A stretch of 58,514 nucleotides of DNA from Vibrio sp. HI00D65. Lineage in GTDB: Bacteria; Pseudomonadota; Gammaproteobacteria; Enterobacterales; Vibrionaceae. Shown here in pieces: positions 37,803 through 47,558 of the stretch; position 1 is the first letter of the stretch, and each line of letters begins with the position of its first letter. Location of the stretch: NCBI RefSeq assembly GCF_001635455.1, contig NZ_LWEH01000054.1:1-58514 (forward strand), in the 5' to 3' direction. A program made the translations under genes and the position numbers. A model generated the notes under the pieces. That model was not told the origin of the DNA and did not search any database. It was given only the letters and a program-made list of their open reading frames with translations.

Positions 37803-39721
37803 AAGCTATCCATATCCTGTTCCATCTGCTCAAGCTCTTCTTGAGTGGACATCCAATCCATTTCAACTTCTTCAAGTTGTGATTTACTGCTCGCTTGTAG
37901 GGCGAGTACTTCATTCAGTTTAGCCTTATTTTCAGCTTCATACAGTGAAGTGTCGGATAATTGTTGCTCGGCTTCTTCAAGAGCAAGCGTCAGTTTATCC
38001 ATCTGCTTTTCAAATTGAGTCAGCTTTTTACGGATTGGTGCGGTTAACTTACGGAACTCGGCTTCTTTACGTTTTTGCTCTTTTTTCGCCGCAGCACTGT
38101 TAGCACCATCTTTCGCTGGAGCCTGCGCTTGTGCTTCTTTGCGTTCCACTTTTTGCTGTTCGGTTAGCCACTTGTAATAATCGTTCAGGTCACCGTCAAA
38201 CGGCGCAACTTGGCGGTCGTGTACAAGGTACAGGTCATCAGTGGTTGCACGAAGCAGGTAACGGTCGTGCGATACGATAACCATCGCGCCTTCAAACGTC
38301 TGTAGAGCAAATGTCAGCGCCTGACGCATGTCGAGATCCAAGTGGTTGGTTGGTTCATCGAGTAGCAACAGGTTCGGCTTTTGCCATACCAGCAGCGCCA
38401 ATACTAAACGTGCTTTCTCACCACCTGAGAAAGGAGCCACTTTATCCAGTGCCTTCTCGCCTTGGAAGCCGAAGCTACCTAGATAATCACGCAACTGTTG
38501 TTCGGTGTGCTTAGGTGCAATCTGCATCATGTGTTGCAGTGGTGTCTCTTCTGGGTGCAGCGTTTCTAGTTGATGCTGTGCGAAGTAACCAATCTTAACG
38601 CCTTGTGAGTAGCTCAGCTCGCCACCTTGCTGTTTCAGTTCGCCAGAAAGCAGCTTGATAAGTGTCGATTTACCTGCGCCGTTACGACCCAGTAGACCGA
38701 TACGGCTACCCGGAACAAGGTTAAGGCGAATCTTCTCTAGGATTAATTTGTCATCGTAGCCTGCAGAGACCTCATCCATCATCATGATTGGGTTTGGTAG
38801 CGCGTCTGGTTCTCTGAACTCAAAGCTGAATGGGTTATCAAACTGAGCTGGCAGTACTTGTTCCATTTTCTCTAGCGCTTTAATACGGCTTTGCGCTTGG
38901 CGAGCTTTTGAAGCTTTATAACGGAAACGGTCGATGTAGCTCTGCATGTGAGCCATCTGTTTTTGCTGCTTCTGGTACATCGCCTGTTGCAGAATCAGCT
39001 TTTGCGCTCGTTGATTCTCAAACGATGAGTAGTTACCTGTGTACTCATTTAACTTTTGGTTTTCTACGTGAACGATGCGGTTTACGATAGGGTCTAAGAA
39101 GTCTCTATCGTGCGAGATAAGAATCAGTGTACCAGGGTAGCTTTGTAGCCAACGTTCTAGCCACATTACCGCATCTAAGTCCAAGTGGTTGGTTGGCTCA
39201 TCGAGCAGCAGTAAGTCACTGCGGCACAGTAGGGCTTGCGCTAGGTTCAAACGCATACGCCAACCACCTGAGAATTGAGTCAGGTTCCACGTCATTTGTT
39301 CTTGGCTAAAGCCTAGGCCGTCTAGCAATTCGGCTGCGCGAGCCTTAATGCTGTAACCACCAATGGTTTCTACCTTGCCGTGAATCTCTGCGACGAGTGT
39401 GCCGTTGTCGGCTACTTCCGCTTTTTGCAGCTGATCTTCAAGGCCACGATATTCACGGTCACCATCAATCACGTATTCAATTGCTGTTCTTTCTAATGCT
39501 GGGGTTTCTTGAGCAACCCACGCCATCTCCCAATGAGCAGGTTTGCTGAATGAACCTGCATCAACCGATAGTTCGTCTTTAATTAAAGCGAACAGCGTCG
39601 ATTTACCACAGCCGTTTTTACCTACCAAGCCAATCTTGTCGCCTGGGTGAAGAGTCGCAGATGCTTGGTCGAGGAGGGGCTTACCGCCGCGTAGCAATTG
39701 AATATCAGAGAAAGTAATCAT
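37799..39721 (-). CDS. yheS: ABC-F ATPase YheS
   Basis: The protein has two ABC domains and no membrane segment, the ABC-F arrangement; relatives act on the ribosome. Walker A motifs are GKNGCGKST (34-42) and GRNGAGKST, with signatures FSGGWRMR and FSGGEKAR. A coiled-coil C-terminal tail follows (about 535-640). I chose the ATG at 39721 (640 residues, MITFSDIQLLRGGKPLL); an upstream ATG at 39799 would add 26 unrelated residues. The next gene overlaps its end by 4 nt. It is divergent from kefG. Confidence 0.94.
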   Translation of the reverse strand: MITFSDIQLLRGGKPLLDQASATLHPGDKIGLVGKNGCGKSTLFALIKDELSVDAGSFSKPAHWEMAWVAQETPALERTAIEYVIDGDREYRGLEDQLQKAEVADNGTLVAEIHGKVETIGGYSIKARAAELLDGLGFSQEQMTWNLTQFSGGWRMRLNLAQALLCRSDLLLLDEPTNHLDLDAVMWLERWLQSYPGTLILISHDRDFLDPIVNRIVHVENQKLNEYTGNYSSFENQRAQKLILQQAMYQKQQKQMAHMQSYIDRFRYKASKARQAQSRIKALEKMEQVLPAQFDNPFSFEFREPDALPNPIMMMDEVSAGYDDKLILEKIRLNLVPGSRIGLLGRNGAGKSTLIKLLSGELKQQGGELSYSQGVKIGYFAQHQLETLHPEETPLQHMMQIAPKHTEQQLRDYLGSFGFQGEKALDKVAPFSGGEKARLVLALLVWQKPNLLLLDEPTNHLDLDMRQALTFALQTFEGAMVIVSHDRYLLRATTDDLYLVHDRQVAPFDGDLNDYYKWLTEQQKVERKEAQAQAPAKDGANSAAAKKEQKRKEAEFRKLTAPIRKKLTQFEKQMDKLTLALEEAEQQLSDTSLYEAENKAKLNEVLALQASSKSQLEEVEMDWMSTQEELEQMEQDMDSL

Positions 39722-39892
39722 AGAAATAGAATAGAAATTAGAGGTGAACAGACGCCTGCATAGTAGGCTGAAACCAGATAAAAGTCGATCACAATGCAAT
39801 TTGCGTTATGATGCCAATAACATATTAATAACTTTTGCTTAAATGCTTGTGGCCTTGCCACAGTTTAGCCTTAAAAGGAAAGCTTCAAAGGA

Positions 39893-40477
39893 ATGAGTAA
39901 TACTCCCTCGACAGACAAAGTAGTACCCAAAGTATTGGTTATCTACGCGCACCCAGAGCCAGAAACCTCTATTGCCAATCAGATGATGGTTAAGAAAATA
40001 GAGTCGCTCGGACATGTCAAAATTCACGATCTCTATGCCATCTATCCTGATTTTTTTATCGATGTGCCGTATGAGCATTCTCTGCTCCTTGAATATGATG
40101 TGATTGTGTTCCAACACCCTCTGTTTATGTATTCCTGTCCTTCATTGCTAAAAGAGTGGTTTGACCGAGTCTTGGGTAAAGGCTTTGCGTTTGGTGAGCA
40201 AAGTGCACTGAAAGGTAAATATTGGCGTAGCGTTATCACTACGGGTGGTAAAGAAGAGGCGTTTGGAGCAGCAGGCTATAATAAATATCCATTACAAGAG
40301 ATTTTACAGCCTTTCGAACTTACAGCCGCTTTGTGTCAGATGAGCTGGATTCCACCTTTGGTTTTACACTGGGCACGAAATGTCTCAGACATGACTCGTT
40401 ATCAACACGCAGAGGCTTATCGAAACTGGTTACGAGACCCGCTACAAGATATAGGAGCGAACGATGGCTCTGACTAA
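39893..40477 (+). CDS. kefG: KefG-like quinone oxidoreductase, ancillary to KefB
   Basis: The 194-residue protein has a flavodoxin-like fold of the KefF/KefG (NQO1-like) family, with HPEPETSIANQMM near the FMN phosphate site and QHPLFMYSCPSLLKEWFDRV. Ancillary subunits of this kind bind to and activate KefB/KefC antiporters. Its stop overlaps the kefB start by 14 nt, strong evidence for joint work. AAAGGAAAGCTTCAAAGGA precedes the ATG. Confidence 0.93.
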   Translation: MSNTPSTDKVVPKVLVIYAHPEPETSIANQMMVKKIESLGHVKIHDLYAIYPDFFIDVPYEHSLLLEYDVIVFQHPLFMYSCPSLLKEWFDRVLGKGFAFGEQSALKGKYWRSVITTGGKEEAFGAAGYNKYPLQEILQPFELTAALCQMSWIPPLVLHWARNVSDMTRYQHAEAYRNWLRDPLQDIGANDGSD

Positions 40478-42260
40478 TGATTTTTTGCAAAGTAGCGTTA
40501 TATTCCTAGCTGCAGCGGTGGTTGCGGTACCTATCGCGCAGCGCGCCGGTTTAGGCTCGGTATTGGGCTATTTATTAGCTGGTGTGGCAATTGGCCCATG
40601 GGGGCTCGGTTTAATCAGCGATGTCGAAGCGATTCTGCATTTCTCCGAATTCGGGGTGGTGCTGCTGCTCTTCCTGATTGGTTTAGAGCTTAACCCTAAA
40701 AAACTGTGGCAGATGCGAGCGCCTATTCTCGGACTCGGTGGCGCGCAAGTGCTGATTACCACTCTGATCATCACCGCCATTGCCTGTATGTTTGGTTTAA
40801 CGTGGCAAACGAGCTTAGTAATAGGTATGGGCTTAGCTCTATCTTCGACCGCGATCGCTTTAAGGGTTATTGAAGAACGAGAGCTTGGTGGCAAAGAAGC
40901 AGGCCAGTCAGGTTTTGCAGTACTACTTTTCCAAGATATTGCCGTGATCCCTATGTTGGCTATGCTGCCTTTACTTGCAGGTAACACCGGCGGCAGCTGG
41001 GCAGACATGTTGTGGATGTTAGGTGGCGTGGTTGGTTTGCTGGTAGGCGGTCACTTTTTGTTGAGGCCTCTTTTCCGCTATGTAGTCATGAGTGGTGTGC
41101 GTGAGTTGTTCACCGTTGCAGCTCTGCTGTTGGTGATTGGTATCGCCGTTATCATGCAGCAGATTGGCTTGTCGATGGCTCTGGGTACTTTCTTAGCGGG
41201 CGTACTTCTGGCTGAGAGTGAATACCGACATGAGTTGGAAATCGCGATTGATCCATTTAAAGGATTGTTACTTGGTCTGTTCTTTATCTCTGTCGGTATG
41301 GCCGTTAACTTAGGGTTATTGGCCGAAAGCCCATTTGCAATACTGATCGCTGTTCTAGCGTTAGTCGTACTAAAGGGTTTGGTTTTGTATGCCCTTGCTC
41401 GAATGTTTGGTACTCAGGCTAAAGCGCGCAGCCGCATGGCGATGATTCTTAGCCAAGGCGGTGAGTTCGCTTTCGTTATCTTCACAGCGGCAAGTGCACA
41501 AGGCATCTTGAGTGGTGAGCAAGTGTCATTTTTGCTAGTTGTAGTGAGTCTATCAATGGTGACCACGCCATTAATGCTTAAGCTGCAAGATAAGTTCTTT
41601 GCTCGCCAATTGAATCAAATCAGCGAAAATGCGATGTCTTCGGATGTGGTTGACCGCAGCCCTCGAGTGATTATTGCTGGCTTTGGTCGGTTTGGTCAGA
41701 TCATCGGTCGCCTGATGTACGCCAATAAGATCCGCATTACGATCTTGGAAAGTGACGCTAGCCAAATCCATATCTTGAGAAAGTTTGGCTACAAGGTATT
41801 TTACGGTGATTCCACTCACTTAGAGTTGTTACGAGCAGCGGGGGCGGATAAGGCCGAAGCGATTGTGTTGTGTACTGATTCTCCAGACGAAATCATGAAA
41901 ACCGTCGACTTATGCAAGCAGCACTTCCCAAGTCTTAAAATTTTGGCGCGTGCACGAAGCCGTGTTGAAGCGTACCAATTGCTTAATCACGGGGTAAACA
42001 ATTATTCGCGTGAAACCTTCCTTGGAGCACTAGACCTTGGCCGTCAAACTCTGACTGAACTTGGCATGCATCCATACAAAGCGAAGCGAGCAGAAGCACA
42101 TTTTAGGAAGTTGGATAATGGTATGCTGAAAGAATTACTGCCTCAGCATAATGAAGACGCAGAGTTAGCCCAAAGAGCGAAAGAGGCTCGTAAAGAGCTC
42201 GAAGAGATCTTTGGACACGAGATGGAGAATGACCACCAATCTCGTAACTATTGGCAGTAG
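40464..42260 (+). CDS. kefB: Glutathione-gated potassium/proton antiporter KefB
   Basis: KefB releases potassium in exchange for protons when electrophiles form glutathione adducts, and so protects the cell by acidification. The 598-residue protein has about 12 membrane helices in residues 1-375, with LFQDIAVIP at 155-163, and then a cytoplasmic KTN/TrkA-N domain whose NAD-binding GFGRFG begins at 406. TrkA-C-type sequence follows. The start overlaps kefG. KefB rather than KefC is chosen from the yhe context. Confidence 0.94.
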   Translation: MALTNDFLQSSVIFLAAAVVAVPIAQRAGLGSVLGYLLAGVAIGPWGLGLISDVEAILHFSEFGVVLLLFLIGLELNPKKLWQMRAPILGLGGAQVLITTLIITAIACMFGLTWQTSLVIGMGLALSSTAIALRVIEERELGGKEAGQSGFAVLLFQDIAVIPMLAMLPLLAGNTGGSWADMLWMLGGVVGLLVGGHFLLRPLFRYVVMSGVRELFTVAALLLVIGIAVIMQQIGLSMALGTFLAGVLLAESEYRHELEIAIDPFKGLLLGLFFISVGMAVNLGLLAESPFAILIAVLALVVLKGLVLYALARMFGTQAKARSRMAMILSQGGEFAFVIFTAASAQGILSGEQVSFLLVVVSLSMVTTPLMLKLQDKFFARQLNQISENAMSSDVVDRSPRVIIAGFGRFGQIIGRLMYANKIRITILESDASQIHILRKFGYKVFYGDSTHLELLRAAGADKAEAIVLCTDSPDEIMKTVDLCKQHFPSLKILARARSRVEAYQLLNHGVNNYSRETFLGALDLGRQTLTELGMHPYKAKRAEAHFRKLDNGMLKELLPQHNEDAELAQRAKEARKELEEIFGHEMENDHQSRNYWQ

Positions 42261-42408
42261 CATCTGTTTAGAGTGAACGGCTCGAGTATGTGATGCATGC
42301 TTTGAGCCTAAAGTCATTTCCCAGAGAAACCTAATAATAAACGCGGTCCTATTCGCTTTCACATCAAGCATAGAGAACCGCGAATCCAGAGTAGTAAAGG
42401 ATATTAAC

Positions 42409-42609
42409 GTGAAACAGAAAAAACGCTTTATCGCAGGGGCGAGCTGCCCAAGCTGCAATACTCAAGACACGCTACGTTGGTGGATTGAGAATAATATCGA
42501 GCTGGTGGAATGTGTCGATTGTGACTTCTCAGAGCAACGTAAACCGAAAACTGTAGAGAAATCTGAACACGCGAATCAAGAAATGATCGGTATTTTTAAG
42601 CCTGAATGA
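42409..42609 (+). CDS. yheV: YheV family putative zinc ribbon protein
   Basis: The 66-residue protein has two CxxC pairs, in SCPSCN and ECVDCDF, about 20 residues apart, a zinc-ribbon layout. It begins with GTG at 42409, preceded by AAAGGATATTAAC. E. coli yheV also lies beside kefB. The function is unknown. Confidence 0.88.
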   Translation: MKQKKRFIAGASCPSCNTQDTLRWWIENNIELVECVDCDFSEQRKPKTVEKSEHANQEMIGIFKPE

Positions 42610-42703
42610 TTGAGTTTCGATAATTGATCCCCATAATATCCGGATACAGAATTTTTCCTAAGCTCAACTGTTGGAGCTTAGTCCAAACCTCCTTGGAGCT
42701 CTC

Positions 42704-43252
42704 ATGAAAATTGAAAAGAACGTAGTAGTTAGTGTTGCATATCAAGTGAAACTTGAAGATGGCGTAGTAGTTGACCAATCAACTGCAGAAGCTCCACTAG
42801 ATTACCTTCACGGTCATAACAATCTAATTACAGGTCTTGAAAAAGAGCTTGAAGGCAAAGTAGCTGGCGACAAGTTCTCTGCAACTGTTACTCCAGAAGA
42901 CGCTTACGGTGAGCACAACGACGCACTAGTGCAACGTGTTCCTGCTGACGTATTCCAAGGTGTTGAACAAATCGAAGTTGGCATGCGTTTCCTAGCGGAT
43001 ACTGACCAAGGTCCAATCCCAGTAGAAGTAACTGAAGTAGACGGCGACGAAGTTGTTGTGGATGGCAACCACATGCTAGCTGGCCAAACTCTAACGTTTG
43101 ACGTTGAAGTTGTAGCGGTTCGTGAAGCGACTGAAGAAGAAGTTCAACACGGTCACGTACACCAAGCTGGTGGCTGTGGCAGCGAAGGTCACGACCACGG
43201 TGAAGAGAAAAAAGACGGCTGCTGCGGTGGCGGTAGCTGTGGTTCTCACTAA
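42704..43252 (+). CDS. slyD: FKBP-type peptidyl-prolyl isomerase SlyD
   Basis: SlyD is a cytoplasmic prolyl isomerase, chaperone and nickel-binding protein that helps hydrogenase maturation in E. coli. I chose the ATG at 42704 with TTGGAGCT ahead, giving 182 residues that begin MKIEKNVVVSVAYQVK; a start at 42671 would add 11. FKBP sequence (1-70, 120-140) encloses the IF chaperone insert (about 70-120). The C-terminal tail from about 155 is rich in His and Cys (HGHVHQAGGCGSEGHDHG and CCGGGSCGSH), the metal-binding part. A terminator follows. Confidence 0.96.
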   Translation: MKIEKNVVVSVAYQVKLEDGVVVDQSTAEAPLDYLHGHNNLITGLEKELEGKVAGDKFSATVTPEDAYGEHNDALVQRVPADVFQGVEQIEVGMRFLADTDQGPIPVEVTEVDGDEVVVDGNHMLAGQTLTFDVEVVAVREATEEEVQHGHVHQAGGCGSEGHDHGEEKKDGCCGGGSCGSH

Positions 43253-43283
43253 TACCGACCTAACGGATTAGTTTGAGAATATG

Positions 43284-43308
43284 AAAGCCTCCCGAGTGGA
43301 GGCTTTTT
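43284..43308 (+). terminator. Terminator after slyD
   Basis: AAAGCCTCC (43284-43292) pairs with GGAGGCTTT (43298-43306), followed by a T run. Confidence 0.88.
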
Positions 43309-43439
43309 CCGTATTGGGGGGGTGCTTTCTGGCGTGAGCATGGCCGCTAGCGAAAGATTTGTTGTTGCTATCAGACATCGAGCTTTGGATATGATATTGA
43401 TAGCGACAGATAACAAGAATACGTCAGTGGAGAGTTTAC

Positions 43440-44405
43440 ATGTCGCAACCTTTTTCAATTGCCATTCATGGTGGTGCGGGCACCATCTTGCGAGCGCAAA
43501 TGAGTGATGAGCTAAAAGCAGGCATTACTGAGGCTTTAGAGAAGTCAGTATTGGCGGGTTACCAAGTGCTGCAATCGGGCGGTGATGCTTTGGATGCGGT
43601 AGTGGCATCGGTAAAGGTGATGGAAGACAGCCCGCATTTTAACGCTGGTAAGGGCTCGGTTCTTACTCATGATGAGTTTGTGGAGATGGATGCTTCGGTA
43701 ATGCACGGTCGCGAAATGGATGCGGGTGCTATTGCGGGTGTTCGTCATATTAAAAACCCGATCGAATTAGCTCGCGATGTGATGCTAAAAAGCGACCATG
43801 TATTGTTGATTGGAGAAGGGGCGGAGAAGTTTGCCTTTGAACACGACTATACCTTTACTGAGCAAGACTACTTTTTCACTGAGCGCCGTTACGACCAGCT
43901 TCAATCGATGAAAGAAAAAGGCATATTTGCTTTGTCTGAAGCGAAATACGATGAGCAGCAAGCTGAAAAGTACCTCGATGACAAAAAGTACGGCACGGTT
44001 GGCGCTGTGGCATTAGACCAAGCGGGCAATTTGGCGGCAGCGACCAGTACTGGTGGTGTGACAAACAAGAAGTTTGGCCGGGTGGGTGATTCGCCAATCA
44101 TTGGAGCGGGCACTATTGCTGAGAATGGTAATGTTGCGGTTTCGACCACAGGCATGGGGGAGTTCTTCTTAAGAAAAATGGTCGCCAGTGATGTGGCTGC
44201 GCGCATGCGTTATCTTAAAGAAGATGTTCATACCGCATGTGAACACATCATTCAAGGAGAGCTGAAAAGCATGGGCGGCGAAGGTGGTTTGATTGCGATT
44301 GACGGTCAAGGTGATATTCACTTCGGCATGAACAGTTCCGGCATGTACCGCGCAAGTGTTGATACAGAAGGGCGAGTGGAAGTTAAGATCTATACTGATC
44401 ACTAG
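43440..44405 (+). CDS. iaaA: Isoaspartyl peptidase/L-asparaginase
   Basis: The 321-residue protein is an N-terminal nucleophile hydrolase of the plant-type asparaginase family. It should cut itself at Gly185-Thr186 in KKYGTVGAVALD, leaving Thr186 as nucleophile, and then cleave beta-aspartyl dipeptides and asparagine. The start IAIHGGAGT and TSTGGVTNKKFGRVGDSPIIG are typical. It lies between slyD and slyX, where E. coli has no such gene. The ATG at 43440 has GTGGAGAGTTTAC ahead. A strong terminator follows. Confidence 0.93.
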   Translation: MSQPFSIAIHGGAGTILRAQMSDELKAGITEALEKSVLAGYQVLQSGGDALDAVVASVKVMEDSPHFNAGKGSVLTHDEFVEMDASVMHGREMDAGAIAGVRHIKNPIELARDVMLKSDHVLLIGEGAEKFAFEHDYTFTEQDYFFTERRYDQLQSMKEKGIFALSEAKYDEQQAEKYLDDKKYGTVGAVALDQAGNLAAATSTGGVTNKKFGRVGDSPIIGAGTIAENGNVAVSTTGMGEFFLRKMVASDVAARMRYLKEDVHTACEHIIQGELKSMGGEGGLIAIDGQGDIHFGMNSSGMYRASVDTEGRVEVKIYTDH

Positions 44406-44430
44406 CCAAGCTTCGGTGTAACTCAAGTAC

Positions 44431-44469
44431 ACAAAGGGCGACAGATATTCTCTGTCGCCCTTTGTTTTT
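44431..44469 (+). terminator. Terminator after iaaA
   Basis: A perfect 15-bp stem (44431-44445 with 44451-44465) and five T. It probably serves slyX on the other strand too. Confidence 0.92.
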
Positions 44470-44508
44470 CAACCAAACCAATAAGCCGCAGTTTATTAGC
44501 AACGCACA

Positions 44509-44736
44509 TTAGTAATGTGGTGGTGGCGTCTCTTCAGATGCGTCAGCTAAGTTCGAACCATCAATGTTCTTCACTTTACCCACTACATATTTCATTTGGT
44601 CTTGCATCTTAGTGATCAACATCTGTTGTTGGCTAAGCGCTTCATTGAGTTCTTCAATGGTTTGCTCTTGGAAAGCTAGCTGACATTCTAAGTCATTAAC
44701 GCGGCTTTCTAACTGTTCAACTCGCTTTTCTGTCAT
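44509..44736 (-). CDS. slyX: SlyX family protein
   Basis: The 75-residue protein is an almost complete coiled coil, TEKRVEQLESRVNDLECQ onward, ending in TPPPHY, the typical SlyX C terminus. The function is unknown. I chose the ATG at 44736, since MTEKRVEQLE is the normal beginning; a start at 44757 would overlap the upstream gene. It begins 5 nt after the stop of the WD40 protein gene, so the two form an operon. Confidence 0.92.
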   Translation of the reverse strand: MTEKRVEQLESRVNDLECQLAFQEQTIEELNEALSQQQMLITKMQDQMKYVVGKVKNIDGSNLADASEETPPPHY

Positions 44737-44741
44737 CGTTC

Positions 44742-45719
44742 TTAATCCACATTCCAAGCTTGGGCGATGCCCGCAGAGGTGCCCGATATTACACGGTTCT
44801 TATCATCAAAGGCTGCATCATACACTACCGCACGAGGAGGGCGAGTATCTTTTAGTGGCTCTGCATCGTGTCGTGAAAGCCGTTTGCCATCCTGAGTATC
44901 CCAAACGCTCACTTGGCTGGATGGAGTGCCTGTCACTAACAGGCTGCCATCATCGGAAAAACGGGCACTGGAGAATATCAGCTGTCTCGACCAACTCTGT
45001 AGCTGAGTTTGAGGCTCTCCCGTTTTAAGATCCCAAATCATCGCTTGATTGCCACCATCAGAGGTAAAGGCTAATTCGCCATCCCGTTGTAAGGCCACGC
45101 GTACAACTCTTTGTTCATGTTCAAAGGTACGTAACACCAAGCCGGTTTCGGTGTCCCACAGGTAGGCTTTGTAGTCGTTACCGCCAGAAAGGGCATAACG
45201 ACCGTTCGAAGAAAGCGCGACGGAATTAACTTTTTCTCTATGAGCAAGGAACTCCAGACGGCGTCCGGTGACTAAGTCCACATAGATGGCTTTACCATTC
45301 GATAAACCGAGCAGTACTTTTTCACCATTGCTAGAGATGTCAACATCGCGAATCAAGCCGTCAGAGATAGACCATAGTCCTTCAGCTTGGGTCCAAGATA
45401 GGTCCCAAACGGCAAAGTTCATTTGGCTGGCAGTAATGGCAAAGCGGCCACTGTCAGAGATTCGAATGCGCGATACTTGGTTTTCGGACTGATCTTGAGG
45501 GCCGAGCTGGGCCAACTCTTTGTTTTCGGCAAGGTCCCAAAGCAGCAATTGTTTCTGCTGAGAGTAAAGTAGGGCGAAGCGTCCATCTCTGCTTAAAGCA
45601 AAGCTGGTGGCGCCGCTGGGCTCTACTTCCCAACGCTGCTCATCGTCTTGGAAGAAAAAGCATCCATTTAACAAGGTGATGACAATTGCACATAGCAAGG
45701 AATGGAAAAATATTTGCAT
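44742..45719 (-). CDS. WD40-repeat lipoprotein
   Basis: The 325-residue precursor has a lipoprotein signal with the lipobox LLNGC (Cys near residue 20). The mature part is a series of WD40-like repeats, seen as SRDGRFALLYSQQKQLLLWD, SNGRYALSGGNDYKAYLWD, DGELAFTSDGGNQAMIWD and SDDGSLLVTGTPSSQVSVWD, enough for a seven-bladed propeller. It is likely in the periplasm, bound to a membrane. I do not recognise a named function. The start at the ATG 45719 is preferred over the GTG at 45722. slyX is downstream 5 nt away and fkpA is divergent. Confidence 0.82.
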   Translation of the reverse strand: MQIFFHSLLCAIVITLLNGCFFFQDDEQRWEVEPSGATSFALSRDGRFALLYSQQKQLLLWDLAENKELAQLGPQDQSENQVSRIRISDSGRFAITASQMNFAVWDLSWTQAEGLWSISDGLIRDVDISSNGEKVLLGLSNGKAIYVDLVTGRRLEFLAHREKVNSVALSSNGRYALSGGNDYKAYLWDTETGLVLRTFEHEQRVVRVALQRDGELAFTSDGGNQAMIWDLKTGEPQTQLQSWSRQLIFSSARFSDDGSLLVTGTPSSQVSVWDTQDGKRLSRHDAEPLKDTRPPRAVVYDAAFDDKNRVISGTSAGIAQAWNVD

Positions 45720-45850
45720 CACTTCTAATAATCCGGTTTGTGTCGAAAGACATATGACTAGTATATTGTTATAACTAACGTATTCACACCAATCTAATCA
45801 TTAGATTTGTGCACAATAACCAATGGCTTGGCCATTAATTGGAGTATTCA

Positions 45851-46627
45851 ATGAAATCAGTTTTAAAAGTATCACTGCTTGCCGCAACGGTTATGCTAGC
45901 AGTTGGTTGTCAGAAAGAAGAACCAAAGGCAGAAGCACCTCAAGTAGAAGAAGTTAAAGTAGAAGCAGTAAACTTTAAAACCGAAGATGACAAAGCGGCA
46001 TACGCAATCGGTGTATCTTTCGCAAACTACCTGAGCACAAGCATTGATAAGCCAAGCGAGCTAGGTATTAACCTAGACAAAGACATAGTTCTTCAAGGTA
46101 TTGAAGACGTATTTGCAGAGAAAACTGCACTTAACGAAGAAGAAACTCGTGCAGCGCTTGAAGCTCTAGACAAGCGTGTTGCTGAAACTATGCAAGCACA
46201 AGCGGCAGAGAAATCAGCGGCAACTAAGAAAGCAGGTGACGACTTCCGTGCTGAGTTCGCTAAAACTGAAGGCGTTAAGCAAACTGAATCTGGCCTACTT
46301 TACCAAGTAATGACACAAGGTGAAGGTGCTTCTCCAAAAGACACAGATACCGTTCAAGTACACTACAAAGGTACATTGACTGACGGTACTCAGTTCGACA
46401 GCTCTTACGACCGTGGCGAACCAGCAACATTCCCTCTAAACCGCGTAATCCCAGGATGGACTGAAGGCGTACAACTAATGCAAGTTGGTTCTAAGTACAA
46501 ATTCGTAATCCCGCCAGAACTAGCATACGGTGAGCAAGACACACCGACTATCCCAGCTAACTCAACGCTAGTGTTCGAAGTTGAACTACTAAGCATTGAT
46601 AACACTGAAGCACCTGCTGCTCAGTAA
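45851..46627 (+). CDS. fkpA: FKBP-type peptidyl-prolyl isomerase FkpA, probable lipoprotein
   Basis: FkpA is an envelope prolyl isomerase and chaperone. The 258-residue precursor has a signal with a lipobox-like LAVGCQK, which E. coli FkpA lacks, an N-terminal dimerisation helix region (about 40-140) and a C-terminal FKBP domain (about 150-255) with [19 protein letters not shown] and IPPELAYG. I chose the ATG at 45851 with TTGGAGT ahead; a TTG at 45839 would add 4 residues. A terminator follows. Confidence 0.94.
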   Translation: MKSVLKVSLLAATVMLAVGCQKEEPKAEAPQVEEVKVEAVNFKTEDDKAAYAIGVSFANYLSTSIDKPSELGINLDKDIVLQGIEDVFAEKTALNEEETRAALEALDKRVAETMQAQAAEKSAATKKAGDDFRAEFAKTEGVKQTESGLLYQVMTQGEGASPKDTDTVQVHYKGTLTDGTQFDSSYDRGEPATFPLNRVIPGWTEGVQLMQVGSKYKFVIPPELAYGEQDTPTIPANSTLVFEVELLSIDNTEAPAAQ

Positions 46628-46667
46628 TAGCTGAAAGAAATCCTGCTGTAAAAAGCGCTGATTGACT

Positions 46668-46698
46668 AAAAAGCCTAACTTCACGTTAGGCTTTTTTT
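46668..46698 (+). terminator. Terminator after fkpA
   Basis: AAAAAGCCTAAC pairs with GTTAGGCTTTTT around TTCAC, followed by more T. Confidence 0.92.
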
Positions 46699-46832
46699 AT
46701 GATTCGAATATGAGTATTTGATTTTTAAACTTGTTCTAAATCACTAGTTGCAATGTTAGCTAGGTGTGCAATTAAAATTTTCTGATAAACTTACATAAAT
46801 TTGTTGATTTTTCACACGAAGGTAAGGAATAA

Positions 46833-47558
46833 GTGACTACTACAGAAACAGTCAATGCAGATGTGTTACTTGAAATGGAATCAGTCAATGTCATGCCATT
46901 CAGTGAACACGATAAAATCATTCTAAGATCTTATGAAGCGGTGGTAGACGGCATTGCGAGTCTAATTGGCCCATTTTGTGAGATCGTTCTGCACTCTTTA
47001 GAAGACCTCAACACCTCTGCAATTAAAATTGCTAACGGTGAGAATACCGGGCGTCAGGTTGGCTCACCAATTACTGACCTTGCACTGAAAATGCTAAAAG
47101 ATATCGAAGGTTCTAAACGTAACTTCTCACGCTCATATTTCACCCGTGCTAAAGGCGGCGTGTTGATGAAGTCGATCACTGTGGCTATCCGCAATGGTGA
47201 AGACCGAGTGATTGGCCTGCTGTGTATTAACGTGAACTTAGATGCGCCTTTCTCACAAGTGCTACAATCTTTCATGCCGACACAAGACGCAGACGAAGCT
47301 GCATCATCGGTTAATTTTGCAAGCGACGTTGAAGAACTTGTCGACCAAACGGTTGAGCGCACCATTGAAGAGATCAATGCCGACAAGTCAGTATCGAACA
47401 ATACCAAGAACCGTCAAATCGTGATGGAGCTGTATGACAAAGGTATTTTTGATATCAAAGATGCGATTAACCGTGTTGCTGAGCGATTGAATATTTCCAA
47501 GCACACTGTGTACTTATATATCCGTCAGCGTAAAACAGAGGATGAAGAGGGTTGTTAA
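46833..47558 (+). CDS. yheO: YheO-like transcriptional regulator
   Basis: The 241-residue protein has a PAS-like N-terminal domain (about 22-135; [25 protein letters not shown]) and a C-terminal helix-turn-helix region (about 195-235; [20 protein letters not shown]), as in YheO. The ligand is not known. The start is GTG at 46833, with AAGGTAAGGAAT ahead. Its stop overlaps the tusD start by 7 nt. E. coli has the same order yheO-tusDCB. Confidence 0.92.
   Translation: MTTTETVNADVLLEMESVNVMPFSEHDKIILRSYEAVVDGIASLIGPFCEIVLHSLEDLNTSAIKIANGENTGRQVGSPITDLALKMLKDIEGSKRNFSRSYFTRAKGGVLMKSITVAIRNGEDRVIGLLCINVNLDAPFSQVLQSFMPTQDADEAASSVNFASDVEELVDQTVERTIEEINADKSVSNNTKNRQIVMELYDKGIFDIKDAINRVAERLNISKHTVYLYIRQRKTEDEEGC

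Noticed and set aside
43322..43507. A 61-residue open frame before iaaA
   Set aside because: It runs into iaaA in a different frame and lacks a good ribosome binding site.
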